From contig JAVCCL010000011.1 of NCBI GenBank assembly GCA_030765505.1, forward strand, positions 1 to 38,901: a stretch of 38,901 nucleotides of DNA, read 5' to 3'. The position numbers and the translations under genes are program-made. This document shows positions 9,801 through 15,236 of this stretch, in pieces; position 1 is the stretch's first letter; each line of letters begins with the position of its first letter. The notes under the pieces were generated by a model that saw only the letters and a program-made list of their open reading frames with translations, did not search any database and had not been told where the DNA came from. The stretch comes from Candidatus Kaelpia imicola (GTDB taxonomy: Bacteria > Omnitrophota > Gorgyraeia > Kaelpiales > Kaelpiaceae).

Positions 9801-10374
9801 AGAACGTTCAATCTTTCTTGAGAATCAAGAGAGAGACCTTCTGGAAGCGAAAGAGTCTCTGCAGGCTGCTATCAGAAAGATAAATAAGACTACGCGTGAT
9901 ATGTTTTCGGGAACATTTCAGCGAGTAAGAGCGTCTTTTAAAGAGATATTCCCGCGTCTATTTGGCGGCGGAGATGCAGATCTTGTTTTAGAAGAGGGTG
10001 TAGATTGTCTTGAGTCCGGGGTTGAAATATTGGCTAGACCTCCGGGTAAGAAACTCCAAGGTGTTAGCCTGCTTTCAGGCGGAGAGAAAGCGCTCACTGC
10101 TCTGGCATTATTGTTTGCTATTTTTCAGTCTAAGCCTTCTCCGTTTTGTATTCTTGACGAGGTTGATGCTCCTCTAGATGAATCGAATATCGATAGATAT
10201 AGAGAGATATTAGAAGAGTTCTCCCGGCTATCCCAGTTTTTGGTCATAACCCACAATAAGCGTACTATCTCAACAGCCGATATCATCTATGGTATCACTA
10301 TGGAGAATACAGGTATATCAAAGATTGTATCTGTAAAGTTTCACAGAACAGAAGAGCCGGCGGTAGGTCATTAG
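6847..10374 (+). CDS. smc: Chromosome segregation ATPase SMC
   Basis: This is a full-length bacterial SMC of 1175 residues, the core of the condensin-like complex that loops and segregates chromosomes. It starts with MLLKSLEIYGFKSFA and carries Walker A (GPNGCGKSN, 31-39). Long coiled coils (about 165-500 and 660-1010) flank a hinge at about 505-655 that contains RIELAFGGKLKSIVV. The C-terminal head has the signature SGGEKALTALALL (S1077) and Walker B CILDEVDAPLD (D1104). The start matches family N-termini. No SD precedes it, and the upstream 60 bases instead carry a possible promoter. It is divergent from the TauE-like gene. ScpA and ScpB are not in view. Confidence 0.97.
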   Translation: MLLKSLEIYGFKSFAEKTTLEFEPGVTAIVGPNGCGKSNIVDAMKWVLGEQSARELRGGSMEDVIFNGTELADKVNFAEVSLKISNESGKLPIDFSEVTISRRLFRTGESDYLINMAPVRLKDVQDLIAGSGIGTKAYSLMEQGKMDLIVSSKPDERRYVFEEASGITRFKNKKREAERKLEYTENNLLRVSDIISEVRRQISSLERQARKAEKYKVVYEDIKSKELLLAAAKIGAYKDSISSFSSKRNIFNEDSSKMQRLLESKESLAKALRDNISKASENIAQEENKSRDSSSKQQRNRERVEWNNQVIEESRERTEILRQELEDITARINTSQNKMIELEGEKGSFSQEREVLNQGIGDKKREIENIAIEESEIKEEIEGVKSKILECNYEFTQKNNLLLELESELKSLRMRIERLKENRGDIALALEEQSSKLKRLELELKEKEQELGILRNELDSIFNDKALIEKKRESLTADRVDLEKKSANYEARLNSWLEIHSKGLGYSEGTKVVANKFPDLVLGRISDIIKVAPEYVDRIELAFGGKLKSIVVNTRESAVNILKYCKNEGLSDIEVVILSELEFKDSEYIEGTFPISYFIELDADRKAILSLVADLFYVEDSERARELSLKFPVYRFLTQDHLVFQGPTLGIGFDPTKDLGLLDREGKINRLKEEIKMFKNSIEEVSVRIIESEKSCSLITDRLSDCEARKSELNYHLIGLKKTLESEQANRERLSQEQEVLDLDIEDIGAQLNSDASRRDRLKAELGQAGDRVKEGEERLLSLQDSQARSLDRKHELSIELAQLETKEASYAERREKYDDIYKAVEIELQNLNVDKQKRENEQTEIGVKIGQLEDEIFRLEGENEGLEVKLREGAERLTQDKSEYEDLKSQFEKEEDELIKLRNESAAYKDEAHDLDLNMNEEEYRIKSIRERLDQVYGITDIPDGVKGEISTEVVEEELKELQEKLERIGEVNLVAIEEHKSLKERSIFLENQERDLLEAKESLQAAIRKINKTTRDMFSGTFQRVRASFKEIFPRLFGGGDADLVLEEGVDCLESGVEILARPPGKKLQGVSLLSGGEKALTALALLFAIFQSKPSPFCILDEVDAPLDESNIDRYREILEEFSRLSQFLVITHNKRTISTADIIYGITMENTGISKIVSVKFHRTEEPAVGH

Positions 10375-10384
10375 ACGCTATATC

Positions 10385-10413
10385 TTGACTCGGCCTGCCT
10401 TATCTGTTATTAT
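10385..10413 (+). promoter_or_regulatory. Extended -10 promoter before the small membrane-protein gene
   Basis: TTGACT (10385-10390), 17 bases, then TATTAT (10408-10413) with TG at 10405-10406 just upstream (extended -10). It lies between the smc stop and the gene at 10443, with an AGGAG ribosome site after it. Confidence 0.55.
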
Positions 10414-10427
10414 TTTCCAAATAATAA
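10407..10427. repeat. Perfect 9-bp inverted repeat over the -10 box
   Basis: TTATTATTT (10407-10415), spacer TCC, AAATAATAA (10419-10427): both arms are exact complements. It covers the -10 box and the expected transcription start, the position of a repressor operator. As RNA it would be an A/U-only hairpin, too weak for a good terminator and lacking a T tract. Confidence 0.5.
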
Positions 10428-10442
10428 TCAAGGAGAGATACT

Positions 10443-10778
10443 ATGGAAGATAAAGAGATACTGGATGTTGATAGAGAGGTTGAAGAAGGCAGGTTATTTG
10501 CGATTCTTGCCTATATATCTTTGTTCTGTTTTATACCTCTCTTTTTAAAAAAAGATAACAGATTTGCATTTTTCCATGCTAAGCAGGGGCTGGTCATATT
10601 TATCGGCGAAATTTTGGCAGCTGTACTCTCTGTTGTGCCTTTCTTCGGTGCTATAATTCAATTTCTGGCTATTTTAGTGTTCAGCTTAGCCTCTGTTATT
10701 GGGATAATCCAAGTTCTTATGGGTCAGTATTGGAAGATGCCCTATGTGTATCCAGTGGCTGAGAAAATCAACATCTGA
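10443..10778 (+). CDS. Small DUF4870-like membrane protein
   Basis: The 111-residue protein has a charged N-terminus (1-17) and three predicted hydrophobic segments (about 19-36, 48-68 and 72-95). Between the first two, FFHAKQGLVIFI at about 43-54 resembles the conserved HAKQG(L) block of DUF4870/Tic20-like small membrane proteins, whose function is unknown. An AGGAG ribosome site lies about seven bases before the ATG. The gene has its own likely promoter after smc. A 58-residue membrane protein follows six bases later. Nothing ties it to smc function. Confidence 0.7.
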   Translation: MEDKEILDVDREVEEGRLFAILAYISLFCFIPLFLKKDNRFAFFHAKQGLVIFIGEILAAVLSVVPFFGAIIQFLAILVFSLASVIGIIQVLMGQYWKMPYVYPVAEKINI

Positions 10779-10784
10779 TTTAAT

Positions 10785-10961
10785 ATGAGGCATATAGCAT
10801 TAATAACCTGGATTGGGATATTACTCTTTGCTGGTGCAATAATAGTAAAGTTTAGAACTGTAGCAGCCGGAGATTATGAGATCTGGCTAGAGTTTGCCAA
10901 TACTCTTCTCTTGATTTCAATAGCTGTCTCCCTTATTCATCTCCTCAGAAAGTCTCAGTAG
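10785..10961 (+). CDS. Hypothetical 58-residue two-helix membrane protein
   Basis: A short reading frame starts six bases after the DUF4870-like gene: MRHIALITWIGILLFAGAII, then a soluble stretch with VAAGDYEIW, then a second hydrophobic helix ending LLRKSQ. Two membrane segments with a positive C-terminus look like a genuine small membrane protein rather than chance. There is no clear SD, so translation may be coupled to the upstream gene. I do not recognise the family. The TAG stop is 15 bases before the radical SAM gene. Confidence 0.5.
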   Translation: MRHIALITWIGILLFAGAIIVKFRTVAAGDYEIWLEFANTLLLISIAVSLIHLLRKSQ

Positions 10962-10976
10962 TTATTTGGAATATTC

Positions 10977-12164
10977 ATGGAGAAAGAGAGTCTCACCTTA
11001 TTTAGCAAGAGTTATTCCTTAAGGAAGTTGCCCTATCCACATATAGTAGTATCCAGCAAGAAGGAGATTCATGGCTGGTGGGGCGGGAGAAGAGAGTGCA
11101 CGGGTGAGAGGTTTCTTCTCAACCCCTACTCCGGTTGCTCTGTAGGCTGCTTCTATTGCTATGCCAGATCTTTTCCGGGATGGTTTCAACTATTCAGAAA
11201 ACGCGGCATAGTTGTTGTAGCGGAAGAGTTCCATAAGGCAGTGGCCAGGCAATTGGATTCGATAGATATTGCTGCCTGTGGTTACCTGAGCCCTGTTACA
11301 GATCCTTTTCAGCCTCTTAATCGGGAATTTAGATTAGCAGAGAAGATAATAGTTGAATTTAGCAAAAGAAACATCCCAATTGAGTTTATAACAAAATGCA
11401 GGGTGCCTGATGAAGTTTTAAATATACTTAAAGGTAATGAACACAATTTCGGCCAGATCTCTATCCTGACTCCGGATGAAAAGATCAGCAGAATCCTGGC
11501 TCCTCGAGGTGCTGGTGTTGATATTCTTTTTGAAAATATAGCTAGAATCTCAGCCAAAGGTATATTTTCAGTTATAAGAATAGATCCGATTCTACCTTTT
11601 ATAACAGATAGCAGAGAAGATTTAGCCAATCTTATAAGAAAGGCAAAGAAGAGCGGAGCTAAGCATGTAATATCAAGCGTCTTGGATATTCCACAAGTCA
11701 TAAGAGAAGAAATTTTGGAGTTTATAAAAAGAAATTTCGGTTTTGATATTTATATCAAATATAAAGGTCTTTATACTGAAAAGATAAGCGGTTATTTAAA
11801 CGCAGATCTAAACTACAGAATTAAGATTTTTGATTTTTTAAAGAGAGAGGTTTTAAAAAACGGAATGAGTTTCGCGCTTTGTATGGAGCATAGGATTTTA
11901 AAAGATGGAAATTTAAAAGGCCTAAATAAGGAGTATATGAGTTCAGATAACTGTGAAGGTATCAATATTCCTCTCTATAGGAGAAGAGGAGATAAGTTTT
12001 ATCCTGCAGCCGATTGTCCAGGTAACTGTTTGAATTGCGAGGATCCGATTTGCGGTGTAGATGATCTGGCAATGGGTGAGCCCGGCTCTAAAAAAGATTG
12101 GAAACTTAAAGATTACAAAAGATGGTCAGCGATGATAAAATTAAAAAGTTATGAAGATAAATAA
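10977..12164 (+). CDS. SPL-like radical SAM protein (COG1533 type)
   Basis: The 395-residue enzyme carries the radical SAM cluster motif C54-x3-C58-x2-C61 in NPYSGCSVGCFYCYAR, the context typical of spore-photoproduct-lyase-related proteins (SplB/COG1533). YLSPVTDPFQPL near 103-114, EFITKC near 136 and the SILTPDEKISRILAPR region near 162 also fit that family. The C-terminal part adds C302, C326, C347, C351, C354 and C359, the last four as C-x3-C-x2-C-x4-C, which could hold a second iron-sulfur cluster. The substrate is unknown: relatives include DNA lesion lyases and uncharacterised enzymes. The last codons overlap the macro-Nudix gene by 14 bases, so the two are probably made together. There is no clear SD at the ATG. 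Confidence 0.8.
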   Translation: MEKESLTLFSKSYSLRKLPYPHIVVSSKKEIHGWWGGRRECTGERFLLNPYSGCSVGCFYCYARSFPGWFQLFRKRGIVVVAEEFHKAVARQLDSIDIAACGYLSPVTDPFQPLNREFRLAEKIIVEFSKRNIPIEFITKCRVPDEVLNILKGNEHNFGQISILTPDEKISRILAPRGAGVDILFENIARISAKGIFSVIRIDPILPFITDSREDLANLIRKAKKSGAKHVISSVLDIPQVIREEILEFIKRNFGFDIYIKYKGLYTEKISGYLNADLNYRIKIFDFLKREVLKNGMSFALCMEHRILKDGNLKGLNKEYMSSDNCEGINIPLYRRRGDKFYPAADCPGNCLNCEDPICGVDDLAMGEPGSKKDWKLKDYKRWSAMIKLKSYEDK

Positions 12165-13086
12165 TGTAGAGATTGAATTTAGGAATGAAGATATCACTAC
12201 TTTAAAAGTCGATGCTATTATAAATCCTGCGAATACAGAGTTAATTATGGGTGGAGGGTTGGCCCTTGCTATCAAAAGAAGGGCCGGGGGTGAGATAGAG
12301 AGAGAGGTTCTTAGACTGGCCCCTATTGTCCTGGGTGACTCTGTGATAACATCCGGAGGCCGGTTAAAAGCAGATTGGATAATACATTCAGCAACCATGA
12401 AAATGGATTTTAAAACAGATCAAGATATTATAGGAAGATCTTTGGACAGCGCTTTGAACCTTGCAAAAGAGAGAAGTCTTAAGAGTATTGCAGTGCCTGC
12501 TTTAGGCTGCGGTACAGGAAGATTCCCGATTAAGAAGGCTGCCAAGATCATGGTTGACGAAGTTTTGAGCCATATCCAAAATGGCAGTTCACTTAAGAGG
12601 ATTGTTTTTTCGTTTAAAACTGAGCCGGCATATTTAGAGTTTAAAGAGAGCTTCTTATCTTATTATAGTTATCAATCAAGAAAGCTGGCTCAGATTCCAA
12701 TACCTACAGTAGATGCTATTATTTTTACAGAGGAGAATAAAGTCCTTCTCATAGAGAGGGAGAATCCTCCTTACGGCCTTGCTCTTCCCGGAGGATTCCT
12801 GGAGTATGGGGAGTCTCTTGAAGATTGTATCAGGCGGGAAGTCGAAGAGGAGACTTCCTTAAGAGTGATAAAATTAAAACAGTTTCACACCTATTCAGCT
12901 CCAGGCAGGGATCCCAGGTTTCATACCGTAACTACAGTCTTTATAGTAGAGGTAAAAGGTTTACCCAAAGCAGGCAGTGATGCTAAAGCTATAAAGCAGT
13001 TTTTGTTAGATAAACTGCCTTCCAAGGAAGATTTTGCTTTCGATCATTGGCAGATATTACAGGATTGGCTTAAAACCCGGCAATAA
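12151..13086 (+). CDS. Macro domain-Nudix hydrolase fusion protein
   Basis: Residues 1 to about 175 form a macro domain: GDIT-like NEDITTLKVDAIINPAN at 12-28, the GGGLALAI loop at 34-41, VPALGCGTGRFP at 115-126. Such domains bind ADP-ribose and often remove it from proteins or from O-acetyl-ADP-ribose. Residues about 185-311 form a Nudix hydrolase with the box starting at G215: E221, then R229-E230 and E233/E234. The terminal Gly of the box is Ser236. Nudix relatives cleave ADP-ribose, other nucleoside diphosphates or oxidised nucleotides. One chain could therefore release and then cleave ADP-ribose, but both substrates are inferred. The ATG lies inside the radical SAM gene (14-base overlap). 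Confidence 0.88.
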   Translation: MKINNVEIEFRNEDITTLKVDAIINPANTELIMGGGLALAIKRRAGGEIEREVLRLAPIVLGDSVITSGGRLKADWIIHSATMKMDFKTDQDIIGRSLDSALNLAKERSLKSIAVPALGCGTGRFPIKKAAKIMVDEVLSHIQNGSSLKRIVFSFKTEPAYLEFKESFLSYYSYQSRKLAQIPIPTVDAIIFTEENKVLLIERENPPYGLALPGGFLEYGESLEDCIRREVEEETSLRVIKLKQFHTYSAPGRDPRFHTVTTVFIVEVKGLPKAGSDAKAIKQFLLDKLPSKEDFAFDHWQILQDWLKTRQ

Positions 13087-13115
13087 TAGTCTTTAAGTAA
13101 TTACTATCTAAAAAC

Positions 13116-13143
13116 TTGACAAAAGTATTTTTTATGTTATAAA
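13116..13143 (+). promoter_or_regulatory. Promoter of the small orphan gene
   Basis: TTGACA (13116-13121), 16 bases, TATAAA (13138-13143), with an extended -10 TG at 13135-13136. It is nearly the same in spacing and in the ACTTGACA and TATGTTATA blocks as the promoter at 13440. Confidence 0.75.
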
Positions 13144-13169
13144 TATATTAGAGAAAAAAGGGTATGAAA

Positions 13170-13406
13170 ATGAAAGATAAAAAGATATTATCAAGCAGCG
13201 AAAATTCAAATAGCAAGTTTGAAGAGTTTTTAGAAGATTTTCAGGAATATGAAAGGGATAAAGCAGAAAATGCTTTTCTTGATGCTTATTCACGCTGGTT
13301 GAAGACGAAGGCCTTAAAGGATAAGCTGGAAGCAATGAAGAAAGGAATAAAGTTTGAAGCTCTTAATTCTCAATTTTCACTGGCTTTTATATTTCCTCTC
13401 AAGTAG
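13170..13406 (+). CDS. Hypothetical small charged protein
   Basis: The 78-residue protein is highly charged and mostly helical in appearance (SKFEEFLEDFQEYERDKAEN, then a basic KTKALKDKLEAMKKGIKFE), with no membrane segment, cysteine or signal peptide. I do not recognise it. The ATG at 13170 has AAAAAGGG about seven bases upstream. An in-frame ATG at 13164 sits only one base from that site and is less likely. A strong promoter lies directly upstream, so it is probably expressed alone. The next promoter begins 34 bases after its stop. The acid-then-basic layout could fit a small nucleoid or regulatory protein, but that is only a guess. Confidence 0.6.
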   Translation: MKDKKILSSSENSNSKFEEFLEDFQEYERDKAENAFLDAYSRWLKTKALKDKLEAMKKGIKFEALNSQFSLAFIFPLK

Positions 13407-13439
13407 TCCTTTAAAATTTTATCAAAATCACAATTTTAC

Positions 13440-13467
13440 TTGACACCTCTATGTCTTATGTTATATT
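13440..13467 (+). promoter_or_regulatory. Promoter of the hydrogenase-maturation operon
   Basis: TTGACA (13440-13445), 16 bases, TATATT (13462-13467), extended -10 TG at 13459-13460. The expected start is near 13474, giving an untranslated leader of about 245 bases before the first gene at 13720. Confidence 0.75.
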
Positions 13468-13473
13468 TGCCCC

Positions 13474-13719
13474 ATTAGTTGTATCAGATAAGAGCAATAA
13501 TGAAGGTAAATAAACAGTGTATAACAAGACTTACCTGTTAGAAAGGTTTTAGAAAAACCTCTTAAAACAGGAAGTTTTTTTAAAAGACAGTTGCTGAGAA
13601 TATAGCTTAGTCTCTGTTTTTTCTGAGGTTGAGGATCTAGTCTAAGGCCAAGGATAATAACAGCGATGTTTTATCCCCGGTCTTATTTTAGACCGGTTAT
13701 TTTTTATAAGGAGGCTAAG
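13474..13719 (+). promoter_or_regulatory. Structured leader / candidate riboswitch-type attenuator
   Basis: This non-coding stretch holds several exact pairings: AGGTAA 13504-13509 with TTACCT 13531-13536; AGGTTTT 13544-13550 with AAAACCT 13554-13560; AAAAC 13564-13568 with GTTTT 13574-13578; a long hairpin 13582-13590 with 13614-13622 (one G-U) enclosing CTGAG 13594-13598/CTTAG 13606-13610; and GGATAA 13652-13657 with TTATCC 13671-13676, capped by AACA-GCGA-TGTT. A terminator follows at 13677-13705. Competing pairings exist: TAAGGCC 13643-13649 with GGTCTTA 13679-13685 would break the terminator; CTTAG 13606-13610 with CTAAG 13642-13646 would block that; AACCTC 13556-13561 with GAGGTT 13625-13630 would rearrange the middle. 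I match it to no known class. Structure is by eye. Confidence 0.6.
13677..13705 (+). terminator. Intrinsic terminator inside the hyd leader
   Basis: The stem is CCGGTC (13677-13682) with GACCGG (13691-13696), loop TTATTTTA, followed by TTATTTTTT. It sits after the promoter and directly before the AAGGAGG ribosome site (13708-13714), so it can only act as an attenuator of the downstream operon. Confidence 0.75.
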
Positions 13720-13977
13720 ATGGATAGAAGAGTTGGATTTATAGGGATTATCTTAGAGGATAGAGAGACGCAGGCTCAACTTGTCAATCAGGTTCTTTCT
13801 AAGTTTGCTGAAACTATTGTTGGGCGTATAGGGCTGCCTTACAAAGAGAAGAGATGTTCTGTTATAACTCTTATTGTAGACGCAACTACTGATGAGCTTG
13901 GCGCTATGACCGGAAAGCTTGGCAAGATAGAGGGGGTCTCTGTTAAGTCCGCTTTAAGCAAAGAAAAGAATAGATGA
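13720..13977 (+). CDS. TM1266-family iron-only hydrogenase system regulator
   Basis: The 85-residue protein begins MDRRVGFIGIILEDRE and matches the small ACT/NikR-like-fold TM1266 family found next to [FeFe]-hydrogenase maturation genes. It is thought to regulate that system, though its ligand and mechanism are not established. The start at 13720 is chosen because AAGGAGG ends five bases upstream. An in-frame ATG at 13666 would put translation through the terminator stem and is very unlikely. The stop overlaps the hydF ATG. Placement as the first gene after an attenuator-like leader supports a regulatory role. Confidence 0.85.
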   Translation: MDRRVGFIGIILEDRETQAQLVNQVLSKFAETIVGRIGLPYKEKRCSVITLIVDATTDELGAMTGKLGKIEGVSVKSALSKEKNR

Positions 13978-15236
13978 AGACTACACCAAAATCTTTGAGG
14001 CTCCAGATCGGAATATTCGGCCGTATGAATGTTGGTAAATCCAGTTTCCTTAACATGGTTAGCGGCCAGGATGTCTCTATAACATCCGATCTTCCCGGAA
14101 CAACGACTGATGTTGTTGAGAAGACTATGGAGCTTCTCCCTGTTGGCCCGGTCGTATTCCTGGATACAGCAGGCTTAGATGATAGCTCTTCTTTAGGCGA
14201 GAAGAGAGTAAAGAAGACAGAGAAGATATTTAATCGTTCAGAGATAATAGTTCTATTGGTAGAGGCTGATATTTGGAGTGATTATGAAGAGAGAATAATC
14301 AAAGAGGCTAAGAAGAGAGATAGACCTGTTATTATAATTGTGAATAAAACAGATATTAAATTTCCATGTGATGAGTTTTTGAATTTAATAACTACCAAGT
14401 GCCAAGAATATCAGCTTATTATAAGTACAGATTTAAAAAACCGCGATAGATATGTCAATCCATTTAAGGAAAAGATATTAGAGTTATCCCCGGAAGATTT
14501 TCGTAATCCCCCGCCTATAATAAGTGATTTAATGCCTAAAGGCGGTATTGCAGTCTTAATAATTCCCATTGATTTAGAAGCTCCCAAAGGAAGGATAATT
14601 CTTCCCCAAGTTCAAACAATAAGAGATGCTTTAGATGGAGATCAGGCGGCTTTGATTGTTAAAGAGAGTGAGTACAAGCAAGCTTTAAATAGTCTTAAGA
14701 GAAAGCCGGATATAGTTGTCTCTGACTCTCAGGTTGTAGATTTTATGATTGAGAATACTCCGCCGGATGTTAATGCTACGACTTTTTCAACTCTCTTTGC
14801 GCGTTATAAGGGAGATATAGCGGAGGAGATTAAAGGTGTTTTTATGGTAGATGAGATAGGACCGGGAGATAAAGTGCTGATAGCTGAAGCATGCTCTCAC
14901 CATCCGATAGAAGATGATATTGGAAGAGTTAAAATACCGCGTTGGTTAAAAGATTATCTGGGCTTTGATCTTAAGTGGGATAGTACCGCCGGCAGAGACT
15001 ATCCTGATGATCTCTCTGACTATAAACTTATTATCCATTGCGGGGGTTGTATGATAACGCGGTATGAGATGCTCAGTCGGATTCAGATGGCAATTGAAAA
15101 AGGAGTAGCCATTACTAATTACGGTATTGTCATATCTTATTTAAAAGGTGTGCTGGAGCGGATTCTTTCGCCTATACCTGAGGCAGCGGAGTTATTTAGA
15201 AAATATAGAGAGGAGGTTAGAGATGAAAGTATATAG
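13974..15236 (+). CDS. hydF: [FeFe]-hydrogenase maturation GTPase HydF
   Basis: HydF is the scaffold on which the diiron subcluster of the H-cluster is assembled before transfer to HydA. The 420-residue protein has an N-terminal GTPase (G1 GRMNVGKSS at 16-24, PGTTTD at 41-46, DTAGLDD at 64-70, NKTD at 124-127). A dimerisation domain follows, then the C-terminal cluster-binding domain with C307-x-H309 in EACSHHP and C356-x2-C359 in HCGGCM. That is the CxH-x46-CxxC pattern of the family. It overlaps the TM1266 gene by four bases and hydG by 14, indicating translational coupling. Confidence 0.96.
   Translation: MKTTPKSLRLQIGIFGRMNVGKSSFLNMVSGQDVSITSDLPGTTTDVVEKTMELLPVGPVVFLDTAGLDDSSSLGEKRVKKTEKIFNRSEIIVLLVEADIWSDYEERIIKEAKKRDRPVIIIVNKTDIKFPCDEFLNLITTKCQEYQLIISTDLKNRDRYVNPFKEKILELSPEDFRNPPPIISDLMPKGGIAVLIIPIDLEAPKGRIILPQVQTIRDALDGDQAALIVKESEYKQALNSLKRKPDIVVSDSQVVDFMIENTPPDVNATTFSTLFARYKGDIAEEIKGVFMVDEIGPGDKVLIAEACSHHPIEDDIGRVKIPRWLKDYLGFDLKWDSTAGRDYPDDLSDYKLIIHCGGCMITRYEMLSRIQMAIEKGVAITNYGIVISYLKGVLERILSPIPEAAELFRKYREEVRDESI

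Noticed and set aside
13666-13719. In-frame upstream start (ATG 13666) for the TM1266 gene
   Set aside because: The codons would run through the terminator stem, there is no ribosome site at 13666, and AAGGAGG fits the ATG at 13720 with normal family length.
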